This document shows positions 9,893 through 21,345 of a stretch of 47,232 bases of DNA, one piece after another. The notes beneath the pieces are model-generated. The model had not been told where the DNA came from. It saw nothing but the letters and a program-made list of their open reading frames with translations, and ran no database searches. Where the stretch lies: contig MNCI01037629.1 in assembly GCA_015680685.1 (NCBI GenBank), forward strand, positions 263,407-310,638. Direction: 5' to 3'. Source of the stretch: Gnetum montanum. Taxonomy: Eukaryota > Streptophyta > Gnetopsida > Gnetales > Gnetaceae. Position 1 is the first letter of the stretch; each line of letters opens with the position of its first letter. The position numbers and the translations under genes are program-made.

Positions 9893-10858
9893 TGTAGGGG
9901 TTGCACCTCAATAGATCCCAATAGCACACAATCCACAACTTCCAAGCAGATCTAACTTAGAAAATAAGAACAACATGATAAAGTCAAGAAAAATATCCTT
10001 ATATTAAGAAAATTCTCAAACATGTAGAAAATACATCAAAGATGAGGAGCCAAGCTCAACTCACAACTTTCCCAAGAATTTTAGAGACCACACTTATCCT
10101 TTCTTAATCCTCGATTGCTCACAATGGAGGCCAAGCTCAAGACAAGACACTTATAAGAGATTCTCCTAACCTCTCTCAAGCGCTCTCCCTTGCCTCTCAC
10201 TGAACTTTCTTGCACAAGCTTTCCTCCCTCAACTCTCATGAGCATTCTTTGTTGCTTATGGTTACGGTTATGCTCTTTCTTTTACTAAAAATGGTGAATC
10301 ACATCAATATTTATAAGCAACTAAAAGATAAAAATCCTAAAAACCTTTTCTCAACTCAACTTCAGGTTCTTTAGATGTTTCCCAAGTCTTCCCACCTTCT
10401 CCCTAGTTGTTTCCATCTTGCTTTAGTTGTTTGTCAAATTGGAATGGACGTTAGAGCTTTTTCCCTTGCCAACTTAGATGTCTCTAGTTTTGCTTAGACG
10501 TCTACTAGGAAAGCCCTACTTTTAGGTGATTCATCTACTATTTTTAGTAGATGTCTACTCTAGTCCATCGGTGTCTATACTTTAGGTTAGATGTCTAAGG
10601 TGAGATGTCTATCTTTCTAGGTAGCCATCTATCCTGTTGGTGCCAAAAATAAAAATGCTCGTTTTGATGCCTGGAACCTCTAGATGTCTCCAAACAAGTC
10701 CCCATAGACCCTAGAACCCCTTAAACTCATAAAAATAGGCCAAAACACTTTGAAACATGCCAAAATATCTAAGAACCATCCTTAACCAAAAAAAAACACA
10801 AAAAAAAAACACATAACATGTAGGGTAGAACAAGGGGATCAAAAGAGGTGTCTCTACA
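9893..10858 (-). mobile_element. Putative solo LTR in E5 integrase
   Basis: The 966-bp insertion starts TGTAGGGG and ends CTCTACA, so its ends are TGTAG/CTACA inverted. It has no coding domains. A minus-strand TATA (GCTTATAAATA, 10308-10318) has six AGAYGTCT-type boxes upstream of it (about 10480-10690), similar in kind to the E3 copia LTR. Flanking reading frame is kept when a 5-bp duplication is assumed, though the two flanks are not identical. A single LTR left after recombination is the simplest reading; the family is not identified. Confidence 0.6.
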
Positions 10859-10920
10859 ATAAATAAAAAGTCATATATCATTGTTATTATAAAATATTGC
10901 AAAAAATGGACAGAAGCTTA
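10859..10920 (+). pseudogene. E5 integrase core, second segment
   Basis: It reads KKSYIIVIIKYCKKWTEA, matching the integrase core stretch seen in E2 (AYIVVTINYFTKWVEV) and E4 (KYYIIVIVDYYTK). It is cut at 10920 by E2 and resumes at 20800 in the same phase. Confidence 0.8.
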
Positions 10921-11729
10921 TGAGCGGCGAGGTACCCCTACACTCAACCATACGAATACGAGCATTATGTGAGATCTGGTCAAACTCCAAGGACTAAGTG
11001 CTTATGCACCTTCACAGAACAAGGATGGGTTAGGTGCTTGTTGTCTTCCCATGGTTACTGGTATGGCACGATTGTATGATTAAGTAAACTTGAGGTATAT
11101 GATTTTTATGCTTTTTATGTTTTATGTCTTGGTGCTAAAGAGGGAAGAAGTGAATTAATTGAATAACTAATTTAAATTAACTAGTCAGCTAGGTCCTAAC
11201 TAGTCCTAACACCAGCATCCATTCCCACTTTCCATACACATCTTGAACCAATGCAACACTACTGGGATTACCAAACACTAATCGTTACTAGGTTGCCAAG
11301 TGTTGCATGCATGCTCAAAGTGGTCGTACTAAATGTGCTTACTTGTGAAAATTAACAAATCAATAAAAGCAACATTAATTAACTAATGAAAGCATTAAAG
11401 AACTGCAAATAGCATTAAGGGTGAGAGATAAGCTATTTTGAATGTTGCAAGATTTATCACAAAGTTCGTCTTATTTCCGAACACAAGGTGTGCTTAGGTA
11501 CACAATGCTCGAATAAAGATCTGTTCACTTTATGACTCCTACTATGGGCACTTAGAAATAATTCTAACTTTGAGAGGGAGAAACTACAAGAGTTTGAGTA
11601 AGTGACTAAAACTAATTGCCAAACCAAGTGCACCCACCTCTTATTTATAGGCAACGAGATAGGCCCTGATATTGGATGTTTGATATCGCTTGGTAGGATC
11701 TGATATCACGGCCCCGATATCACAGCTCA
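10921..11729 (-). repeat. E2 3' LTR
   Basis: It begins TGAGCGGCGAGG and ends …CACAGCTCA on plus. It is exactly as long as the other LTR. It carries a TATA (GCCTATAAATAAG on minus, near 11640) and four GATATC or GATATT cores at about 11666-11722. Confidence 0.9.
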
Positions 11730-11933
11730 TCATACCCCATGACTAAATGAAAACTCATCCTTGAGTTCCTTACAAAATATTGGGAAGGTATGAGATTATT
11801 GATCGAATGACAACTCAGAGTGCTCGGGGAATAGATTAACAAATATATTATAGCATTGGTGTTCATGCCCATTGTGGCAAACACTATACATAGATGACAT
11901 CTAGACCCTCATTTGACAACTTGAAGAGAGAGA

Positions 11934-11950
11934 GAGAGAGAGAGAGAGAA
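11934..11950. repeat. AG microsatellite
   Basis: A run of AG dinucleotides in the spacer of E2. Confidence 0.9.
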
Positions 11951-12290
11951 TGAGACACATTGCTACCGATGTCGAAACTATGCACATCATTGTTCATCCA
12001 TAGCCACGTCCAAACTTGTTCCTTGCGTAAATGCTCCAACTCCAATCCATCTTGAGTGCTCCCTCTTATCCCAATCCATTGTTCGTGTAATCACCATCTA
12101 CACACACAACACACTCATGGATTAGCAAGGGTAGATAAAATCTAATGCAGTTGATACCTTGCCTCGATATAAAGCACATTGGCTATGTTGTGGGTATGGC
12201 AAATATTGGATTAGAGGTTTATGACTGATAACTATCCAAGGTGTAGGGGTAAGATAATGATGGAATGGAAAAATTTGGGACAGGGCCCCC

Positions 12291-12600
12291 ATGACTAAGA
12301 GCAAACCTCCGGTAGCAATAGGGTGGAAAACTTTAAAGAACAAGAAGGATAAGAGAAATAACAACAGTCAGGCCAATAAAACAAAAGCAAAAATGGATTT
12401 CATTGATGGGGTGAATGAGAAATAGTTAATTGCAAGAAATGTTGAAGGGAATGAGCTTAAAGATTGCACCAAAAAGGAATGCCAATGGGTCCTCCCCATA
12501 GCAGGCTCATGCCCTAAATCCCCTAACAAACCTACAAACCAAAGAGTTCATGGGCTCTCAAAATGACATATGGAAACAAAGGTTAAGAACTTACCCACAA
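12291..12600 (+). pseudogene. Possible antisense ORF of E2
   Basis: Plus-strand frame from an ATG at 12291: lysine/asparagine-rich (KNKKDKRNNN), then one TAG, then a stretch ending in WVLPIAGSCP (12486-12515). E4 has the matching plus-strand stretch WVLPNTGSSP near 37682 with a similar preceding region. Tat-type plant Ty3/gypsy elements are known to carry an antisense ORF between pol and the 3' LTR, which would fit. It could equally be a conserved non-coding block. Confidence 0.35.
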
Positions 12601-12936
12601 GTATTTTACTGAAGACTAACAATGCGTCAACCAAGATATAGACTCATCATAAAATTGGTAATGAGGTGGAATGTGGAAAGCAATATGGAAAGAGAGGAGA
12701 GAATGCAATGGAATCCCAAAAATTTAGGTTTTGTAAAGTCCCATGTGTAATATGTGATTAAGGTGATTTAATAAAATTCTGTCCAAATCCATATTCAACT
12801 ATTCACATCTAGTGACCTCGCATCAACACACTTGACCAACCTATCCTCCTGAAGTAACAAGAATGTGTCCACAGAGCCACCACCATCCCAACAAGAGAAT
12901 ATGTAGGAAGTGAGAGAGGGCCTTAGTTAGAGGAAA

Positions 12937-12967
12937 CCTTCAGGCATGGGTAACATGTCTTTCTAGT
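12937..12967 (+). repeat. GRCATG-N5-CATGYC motif, single copy in E2
   Basis: The core GGCATGGGTAACATGTC is flanked by CTTCA and TTTCTAGT. It is the same motif as at 38167-38379 and, inverted, at 22576-22750. Confidence 0.8.
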
Positions 12968-13599
12968 GCCATAACTAGTACTTGTAGCCCATGTTTCTTT
13001 ATTATGTCTAAGGGGTGTGCTTTGAATTCTCACCAGTTTTTTTTATGAATGTGAGAACCACACCATGCAAAGACTTATTTGATTTAGTTAACTCCCTAAT
13101 ATTTGGTCAAGAGTGAGATGGCAGAAAACCTATGAAAAACATCCAAGTACCCAAGAGAATGGCTAACACAAATGTGTTGAATCCCCTTGAGGTCACACCC
13201 TTTTTCATCCATTTGAATCTTTCCTTAGTTCGAAGAGTACTAAGGCACCAATTCATTAATAAGTATTCTTAGAAAAGGGATAGTACATTTCCAAAACAAG
13301 GGAGACCATAGAGTTGCATGGATAATTGGGTGACATGGACTCATTGCCTATTTTATTCGAAGAAACCATATCTTTGCATCAACATTGATAGTCAAAGGTA
13401 AAAACCAAACCATTAGCAATCAACACTTATTATAATACAACCAATCATTGTGAGCACTTATTATGTGATGAATAAGAATAAATAAATCAAACAATGAAAT
13501 AGTAAAAATGTTAATGATGGTGTATAACAAAAATAACTAAACATGAACAATGTGTAAAACAAAAATGTGTAAAAAAAAAGCCAAAGGAACTGGGGCTTA

Positions 13600-14860
13600 G
13601 AATGGTTAGCATTGGTGGCCATCTCCCCCATGATTGAATTGGAAGGAGGAGATCCAAAATAATGAGCAATGTTGTCCACCAACAAAGGTAGTATTAGTAC
13701 TAGCTATTTTAGGCTCATGGAAGGGTTTGGTTTGTTGGATGTTGACCAATAACTTCTTATTTAGGCTTTTAGGTTTGTAGATCATCATGGCCCTTAAAGG
13801 AAAAGTTTCATGAATGATATAAGGTCCTTCCCACAACATTTGAAATTTAGTTCATTGTGGTGCATATGTGGGATTCCAATAAAGAACCTTATCTCCTGGT
13901 TGGTATTTAACTTTCCTAATCCTTAGGTTATGATGTTTTTTGTTAAAGGCCTTGTGCAGTTCATTGGATGACAAGGTGGCTAGTCAATTTTCATCTAGCA
14001 AGTTAAGGTTCATTGAATATTCTTTTTGTGCTAGATTGAGGTCAAGGTTAAGGTCACATGTCGTGGATAGTGTACGGAGCTCAACTTGAATAGGAAGCAT
14101 CAGAAGTTTACTGTACACAAACTCATAGGGAGAGTAGCCTATAGGGAGTTTCCATGTGGAGTGGTATGCCCAGAGAGCATCGTTCAGTTTGGTGCTCCAG
14201 TATCGCCTATTCTTGCTAATAGTTCATGTCAATATTTTTGTGATCTCCGTATTGGTGACCTCAGCTTGACCATTCGCTTGAGGATGATATGGTGCAGTTA
14301 GTTTGTGCTCAACTCCTAAGTGTTGCATAAAATTTCAAAAATTTGAACCTATAAAATGTGTGCCATTATCAGAAATAAGTGCACGAGGCATGCCAAACCT
14401 ATTTATGATTTGCTGTTGAACAAATCTTGCAGTGGTAGATGATGTACAGTTAGTAACAGTAGCTACTTCTACCCACTTGGTAAAATAGTTAATAGTAACA
14501 ACAATGTAGGCTTTTCCATTAGTCATTGGTGTAATAGGCCCCATAAAATCAATTCCCCATATGTTGAAGGGTTCTAAAGGTTGAATCCATTGTTACGGAC
14601 CCTCCATTCTAGCAATCATTCCCCCATCACGTTGGTAGCGCTCACAAGATTGGACGAAATGATGAGCATCCCAGAATAATGTAGGCCAATAATATCTTGA
14701 AAGTAAGATTTTTATGGCTATTCATTTCCCCATGTAATGACCTCCACAAGGGCCCTCATGAGCATCTTGGATAACTTGAAATTGATCTACATTGGGAACA
14801 CACCATCGAACCAAGCCATCAGGACATACCTTATAAAGGTGTCCATTGATTTCTATGAAA
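13600..14860 (-). pseudogene. E2 integrase
   Basis: Upstream is the zinc domain (HEGPCGGHY, then AHHFVQSCERY, where the last cysteine is tyrosine). Then comes the catalytic core with GIDFMGPITP, FTKWVEV, RFGMPRALISDNGTHF (second catalytic Asp present) and the C-terminal end LWEGPYIIHETFP. No chromodomain was seen. Stops and frame changes occur throughout. It acts in the nucleus to insert cDNA; this copy is inactive. Confidence 0.88.
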
Positions 14861-15029
14861 TATTTGGCTCAGTGAAGAAACTATTATTTCTTTTTAATGT
14901 CTAACCCTTGTGGTGTTTCTTGTGTAAGTAGCTAAGTGAGAATGCTACTATACCAATTTGTATTAGTGGGTAAGTGATTGTTTATCACACTTTCAAAGAG
15001 GAGTTTATTAGGGAAATGGTCAAAATTTG

Positions 15030-15480
15030 GATATTCATCCTCTTTGTTGTCCCATTGCAATCAAGATAAATGATCAACAACAACATTCTCGGTGCCTTTA
15101 CAATCGATCATTGTAACTCTTGTAAGATCACGAGCCATAATATGATACGAGGGCTCACCATTGGTTTATTTATTAAGAACCGAATTGCACTATGATCCGT
15201 ATGTACAAATATCTTATAGCCTAATACATAGTGCCTAAATTTTTCTAGTGTAAACACCATAGCCATTAACTCTTTTTCTATTGTGGTGTAATTGAGTTGT
15301 GCACCAGTGATACTTTTACTTGCATAGTGGATGTAATAGGGACATTTTTCGTCATCTAACTATGTAAGTATAGCTCCTAAGGCAAAGTTGGATCTGTCAG
15401 TCATTATGTGGAATGGTTTGGACCAATCAGGAGCTTGTAGAATAAGTGTTTCTACAAGCTTCTATTTTAAGGTTCTGAAG
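15030..15480 (-). pseudogene. E2 RNase H
   Basis: It follows RT in frame. Motifs seen are HIMTDRSNFALGA (first catalytic Asp), YYIHYASKSI, NYTTIEKELMAMVF (catalytic Glu region), VHTDHSAIRFL and IIWLVILQEL. It degrades the RNA strand during cDNA synthesis. Stop codons include TAA at an expected glutamine. Confidence 0.85.
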
Positions 15481-16290
15481 ACTAGCTCACATTCCTTGGT
15501 CCATTCAAAAGGTATGTCCTTCTTCATTAGTTCTACCAAAGGTTTCGCAATCCTTGAAAAGTTCTCAATGAAGCATCTATAATAGTCAGTATGTCCAAGG
15601 AATGATTAGATGTCTTTTATAGTTTTAGGTTGCTGAGTGATTCCTTGGATAACCTTAATCTTTTTAGGATCTACTTCTATCCCTATTTTTGAAATCTTGT
15701 ACCCTAATACAATGCCTTCTTGGACCATTAAATGGCTTTTTTGCCAATTGAGCCTTAAGTTGGTTTCCACACATCATTTCAATACTCGCTCTAATTGGTC
15801 CAATGCTTGTTCGAAGTCTGCTCCATAGGTGGAAAAATCATTCATAAAGACCTCCACACCATTTCCTATTTGCCGCTGAAAGATACTTAGAACCAAACAT
15901 TGAAATGTTGTTGGGGCATTGCACAAGCCAAACGGCATTTGCTTATATGCAAATGTCCCCCAAGGACTTGTGAACATAGTCTTGGCTTGGTCTTCTAGTG
16001 CTATTTGAATTTGATTATATCCACTGTAGCCATCCATAAAACTATAGTAGTGACGCCCTGTGATGGTATCTAAGACTTAGTCAATGAATGACAATGGGAA
16101 GTGGTCTTTAAATGTTGCCATGTTCAGTAGCTTAAAGTCTATACACATTCTTCATTTACCTCATTTTTTGGGCACATTGACTAATGAACTAACCCATTCA
16201 CTATCAACAATGGGATAGATGAACCCAACTTTTAGAAGTTATTCAATTTCTTCTTTAATCACTTGCTTAAGCTTTGGGTTCAATTACCTC
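15481..16290 (-). pseudogene. E2 reverse transcriptase
   Basis: The segments appear in family order: CIDFKLLN, DGYSGYNQIQIA, TMFTSPWGTFAYKQMPFGLCN, VEVFMNDFSTYG, FLGHTDYYR. The catalytic box is FMND instead of (F/Y)MDD, so one metal-binding aspartate is lost (a G-to-A change would do it). The wording is of the Athila/Tat kind of plant Ty3/gypsy, by look only. Confidence 0.9.
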
Positions 16291-16749
16291 TATGGTTGTC
16301 ATCAAGGTTTCATGGAGGGGTCAGTGTAAATTCTATGTTGGCATATCTTAGGATCTATTTCGGTTAATTCGAGATATGACCAAGTAAAGGCTTTCAACCA
16401 TTTTTTTTTACCATTTTTAGTAGTCTTTCTTTTTGTTGAGGAGCCAGCATAGCATTAATGATTACCAATTTTCCATTTTTGAGAAATGTATACTCCATAC
16501 TGGTGGGCAACAATTTTAACTCAAGGGGGTTTTGCTTGAACTTGTCAGGGATTTCCAACTTCCCCCAGTTGATATTTTTGATGTTAGGACTTGGAAGTTG
16601 GCAATGGACTTACTCTAATGTATCTATGCTATCAATGTAGGTGCAAGTCAAGCTCTCAGTTAGTTCCATGCATATAGTTGAATCATTCTCTTGGTTAGCT
16701 ATCAGCCATTGGGTGCCTTCCTATCTTTGTATGTTAGTTATTGGTGCAC

Positions 16750-17299
16750 ACTGGTTGCATGTAGGTAATTTTCCATTACACACTGGTTGCATACATTATA
16801 CAAACTAAGACTTCTGCATGCAATTACACCCTGTGTCATTGTATACGATGCATGGAACTTTCTTCTTCTCAATCTTTCCAAATGTATTTTCCTTTGATAT
16901 TTCTAGGGAAAGATCATGTATTCCTAGGTGCACATCAATTGTGCTTAGCCATGCTCTTCCCATTATGATTGGAAAGTCCCCCTTACAGTTGTTGACCTAA
17001 ATCACTAGGAAATTAGCTAGATACAACCACCCACAAATAGTGATGACAATGTCCTCCACTAGTCCTAATGGAATAGTGATGGACTGGTCGACCAACTCTA
17101 AACGTATGTTACTTTTTTTTAGTGGAGGTAGGTTCCAGGCTTTATACATTTTTTGAGAGATTAAGTTAGCACCAGAACCTGAATCCAAAAGAGTTTTGCA
17201 AAGTTTGTTCCCAGTGATTTGCAAATATATAAGAGGACTTCTAAGATTAGAGAATTTCCTAAGGAGACGGCTAGCTTTAATCTAATCGGCAATTGCATG
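16750..17299 (-). pseudogene. E2 aspartic protease
   Basis: The open piece 17224-16997 holds KTLLDSGSGANLISQKMYK, with the intact catalytic Asp-Ser-Gly, then IPLGLVEDIVI. It is the Gag-Pol maturation protease. It lies between gag and RT in the same orientation, with stops on both sides. Confidence 0.85.
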
Positions 17300-19792
17300 A
17301 GTCAACATGACCATGTGCATTAAGTGTGATCTTTTGTTTGAAGGAAGCTTTGAAGATTCAAATGGTGGTGAGGTGTTTGGAAAATTTTCCGCTTGTGGTT
17401 GCAAGGAATTAGTTGGACTATTGGTTCTAAAGAAAGGTCTCTTCTCTATTCGGTTGTTTGAACCAACAATAGGTTGAGGGTTGATAGCCCTTGTAGCATT
17501 ACGTTACTATAGGTGGGTAGGGAGATCACCTTGCATAGTTGGAGCAAGTGGTAATGGAGCTAAAGGTGGAAGAGGTGCAGTCGGATGAGAAGGATAGTAT
17601 GTTTGTGAAACTTTCCTCTAGAAGAAGGAGTTCTATATTACTCATGGGTTTGATAGTGAGAATGAGAAGTAACGTGACTAGTAGAGTCATGTGGAGAGAT
17701 TGGCTATTGCACATAGTATCCATATGGGTCAGGTTAATGGTAAGGGTACTGTTGACGTGGCGATGGCATTCCCCATGATTATGGATGTTACCATTGTTGA
17801 TACTGTTCATTTGGTTGTGGTGGAGGTCCACTTGGATAAAACATCAAGGGTTGGTGGAACTATCTTGGGCTACCTTGAGGATAAGGTAACCTTCGAGGTG
17901 TTTACCATCTGTTTAGTCATGGGTTTCGTGCATACGTCCTAGACTCTTGTAGATGTGGGATTATTGGGAAACATCCCTTAGGATGGTCATATTGACATAT
18001 CTCACATTCACCATCATTGTCTGTATCTAAATCCACAACTTCTTTAACAATGGCAACTTTGCCCTTACCTTTGTTACGTACATATTCAATTTCTTTCTTT
18101 TTTCTCCTTCTTGGTTACTACTTGGTTTTCTAGACTCCTCTACTATTTTGAGAATGGTTTGAAATATATTATCTAGGGAGTCCCACATTTGGTCCACCTT
18201 TGTTGATACTTTTGATGCAAGTTTTTGAATGGGGAAATTTTTCCTATTCACCATCTCTTCAAGTGGTGACTCTTCTTCATCCTCACAAAATCTAACTCCC
18301 TTCTTTTGGAGGGAAGGATCTCTATTGTATTCCTCCACACTCTCTCTTTTCCTTAACTCACCTTCCTCCTTGGCAACTTGCTCCAACAATCTTTGTACTT
18401 GATGGGCTCTAAGTTTGGATAGTCTTCCTTGGGCATAAGTCTTAAGGGTTCTTCGTGTTTTGTACCTAAGTCCACCTACGAGGTGGTGTAGTTGTTCCCT
18501 CTACAAGTAACCATGGCCAGGGCAACGATGTAATAATGCATAATATCGGTCCATGGCAGTATCCAAGGGTTTGTGTCTTCCTTCTTTCCATCCTTGGATT
18601 TGCTTTCACAGGTTGGACACTCAGGAGTACGTTTGATACTTATCATTGAATAGTTCTAACATGGTACTCCATCGGCAAATGGCTTCTGGTTCTAAGGACC
18701 GGTACCAACTTTCCGCTTCCTTGATTAGTGTCCGTGGAAACAACTTGAGTTTTTGCCACTCGTTTTCTATGTTTTACAAGGCACATGCATCATGAAATGC
18801 TTGCAAATGATTTTGAGGATTAGTGTTATATCCCCCTTCAAATCATGGGATATTGTTCATGTCCAATCTTTTGATCCTGTTGTCTTTTTAGTGCCTTGTT
18901 GGGATTCTAACAGCCTTAGTTATATCTAGCATACTTTGGGTAGCCAGTAGGGGTTCATCGTGATCGTGTTGTCTATGGTTCTATGATGCCTATGCTATTC
19001 CCTACTCTCCCTCCTTTCATGGTGTGTTTCTCTAGAATGCCCTCATCCCCTTTCTCGACTATTTTATCTATTATTCCTATTTTGCTTACCATTATCCTCA
19101 GGGTCTTTCCCTCTGTCTATGTGTTCCAATCCTGAAGAAGAGGAGGAAGGAGATGATAAAGGTGAATAGGAAGGAGGATTGTCACCATGATGGTGCATGC
19201 TACCTTCTCTTCAATGGTCATGGCCTCGATCGTGGTTACGATCAGAATGTCCATCTTTGTCATGTGTTCGTGTTCCTTTTTCAGACCCTTTGTGTTCGTC
19301 GGTACCAGAATCTGGGTTATGGATAGTTGAGTGAAGATTCTGATACAAAACCCCTTAACTAAAGTCAATGGGAGGAACATCATTTTGTGGAAGACATCCT
19401 GAGGCAAGTTCACCACCCTCATTTACACTTAAGACATACAGGACCCCCTGAGACCACTTCCCCTTCATAAATTTATGATGTCTCTCCTATTGTAAGTCCC
19501 TTTGACATTGTGCCTTCGTAGGTCGATACTCTCTCCTGTTGTGTTCATGCACAACGTACTCTACCTGTAAGTGCTGCATACTAATTCATATGAGAGAATG
19601 AAGAAGCATGCTTGGGACTGAATGATTGGGAGGTAACACTATGTTACCTTCTAAATCACACCAATGTAGTTGTTCATCCTGGTGGAGGATAAAGGTAAAG
19701 TTTGGTATATACTCATTAGGATGAAAGGATACCACATGAAACTATTAGGGCACTAGTGGGTCATCATGTGTACTATGCCTCTGATTGTTCAT
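17300..19792 (-). pseudogene. E2 Gag with atypical zinc knuckle
   Basis: The start is taken as the ATG at 19790-19792 (MNNQRHSTHDD). The N-terminal domain contains FTFILHQDEQLHW, matched by FTFIFYQDEHIWRD in E4. A charged Arg/His/Asp stretch follows, then the Gag core (HLQAFHDACAL, WQKLKLFPRTL, SWYRSLEPEA, YQTYS), then an acidic/lysine-rich coiled stretch. At about 17976-18011 lies CEICQYDHPKGC, with spacing Cys-x2-Cys-x3-His-x3-Cys rather than the usual x2-x4-x4. Many stops are present. Confidence 0.82.
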
Positions 19793-19966
19793 TGTGTCAG
19801 ACCTAGGTGGGAAACACTCTCGTAAGAAGAAGGAGACATGATTAATTCTTCAGTGTGTGGCACTTTTCTCTTCTCTTTTCTAATAATTTTAAGATAACCA
19901 ATCCTTAAGGATTCGTTCCAATGATGGGAAGATTCCTAAGTTCTAATTAGCACACAAACAACAAAG

Positions 19967-19984
19967 TCCCCAGCAACATCGCCA
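19967..19984 (-). other. E2 primer-binding site (tRNA-Asp type)
   Basis: The minus strand reads TGGCGATGTTGCTGGGGA, 15 of 18 positions as in the tRNA-Asp complement. It is one base from the LTR. Confidence 0.8.
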
Positions 19985-19985
19985 G

Positions 19986-20794
19986 TGATGATAGGGAGGT
20001 ACCCCTATGCTCAACCATATGAATACGAGCGTTACATGTGATCTGGTCAAACTCCAAGGACTAAGTGCTTATGTGCCTTCATAGAACAAGGATGGGTTAT
20101 ACGATTGTTGTCTTCCCAAGCTTACTCATATGACACGATTGTATGATTAAGTAAAATTGAGGTATATGATTTTTATGCTTTTTATGTTTTATGTCTTGGT
20201 GCTAAAGAGGGAAGAAGTGAATTAATTGAATAACTAATTTAAATTAACTAGTCAGCTAGGTCCTAACTAGTCCTAACACTAGTATCCATTCCCACTTTCT
20301 GTACACATCCTAAACCAGTGAAACACTATTGGGATTACCAAACGCTAATCATTACTAAGTTTCCAAGTGTTCCACGCATGCTCGAAGTGGTCATACCGAA
20401 TGTGCTTACTTGTGAAAATTAACGAATCAATAAAAGCAACATTAATTATCTAATGAAAGAATTAAAGAACTATAAATAGCATTAAGGGTGAGAGATAAGC
20501 TATTCTGAATGCTGCAAGGTTTATCATAAAGTTCATTTTATTTCTGGACACAAGGTATGCTCAGGTACACAATGCTCGAATAAAGATCCATTCACTTTAT
20601 GACTCCTACTGCGGGCACTCAAAAATAATTCTAACTCTGAGAGGGAGAAACCAAAGTTCGGGTAAGGGACTAAGAACTAATTTCCAAACCAAGCACACCC
20701 ACCTCTTATTTATAGGCAACAAGATAGGTCCCAATATCGGATGTCTGATATCGCTTGGCAGGACCCGATATCACGGACATGATATCGAAGCTCA
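19986..20794 (-). repeat. E2 5' LTR
   Basis: It begins TGATGATAGG next to the primer-binding site and ends GAAGCTCA on plus. TATA (GCCTATAAATAAG, minus) lies near 20706-20717, with five GATATC or close variants between it and the LTR start. Confidence 0.9.
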
Positions 20795-20902
20795 TTAGAA
20801 GCCATAGTAATAATTGATTCTACTACAACAATAGTTGTAAGGTTCTTTTAATAATAGGTGGTAAATAGGTTTGGTATGCCAAGGGTACTTGTTTCTAATA
20901 AT
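20795..20902 (+). pseudogene. E5 integrase core, third segment
   Basis: It reads AIVIIDSTTTIVVRFF, three stops, then VVNRFGMPRVLVSNN. It continues the frame broken at 10920 and stops at the position where the core should read DNGTHF. Confidence 0.78.
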
Positions 20903-21345
20903 TTTGATCAAGAGGCCAACTACCAACCCCATGCAAGAGAGTCTTTATTAGTCATGATAAAATAATCTTATTGTCTTAACGGTGAAGGAAAAGCTCTTCT
21001 AGTCATGGTAAATAAATAATTATTATCATAATGCTAAGCTAAGAGATAAATTTTTTGATTGGAATTATTATTTTGGCTAAGATTTTTACGTAGAAGCCAA
21101 CTATCTCTACTTTGTTACTTGTATTTATCCCTTGAAATAAATAATTTTTGTCATGAAGCTGGGTGAAGGGATGAAATTTTGCATGAAAATTATCATTGAA
21201 TAACATATACTAGTTTTGATTTTTGTTTTTGATTTGAAAATTTATTATCAATGAATCAATTTGAGATTTTATTAATTTGAAAAATATAAAAAAAAATTCT
21301 TAGCCAAATAATAGATATATATCATAAATATATAGTTGAATTAGT
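20903..21345. mobile_element. 443-bp AT-rich insert in E5 integrase
   Basis: It separates …LVSNN from DTYFMGATFKKL, which are adjacent in the E2 and E4 integrases. It has no ORF. It contains imperfect internal repeats: AGGCCAACTA… and AGAAGCCAACTA… blocks, each followed by GTCATG and AATAAATAATT-like words. The class (solo LTR, MITE or other) is undetermined, and I see no clear target duplication. Confidence 0.65.

Larger units (their letters stand above)
11730..13600. other. E2 spacer between integrase and 3' LTR
   Basis: No sense ORF is recognised. It holds an AG microsatellite (11934-11950), a plus-strand antisense ORF-like stretch (12291-12600) and one copy of the GRCATG-N5-CATGYC motif (12937-12967). 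E4 and E5 carry their 2.5-kb extra ORF between the equivalents of 12485 and 11729; it is absent here. Confidence 0.6.
10921..20794 (-). mobile_element. E2 complete Ty3/gypsy LTR retrotransposon
   Basis: It is 9874 bp, bounded by two 809-bp LTRs that agree at roughly nine positions in ten by eye, with a tRNA-Asp-type primer-binding site. The order on the minus strand is LTR, gag, protease, RT, RNase H, integrase, 1.8-kb spacer, LTR. Every ORF has stops, so it is dead. It lies inside the E5 integrase. The immediate flanks (10916-10920 and 20795-20799) do not form a clear target duplication. Confidence 0.9.
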
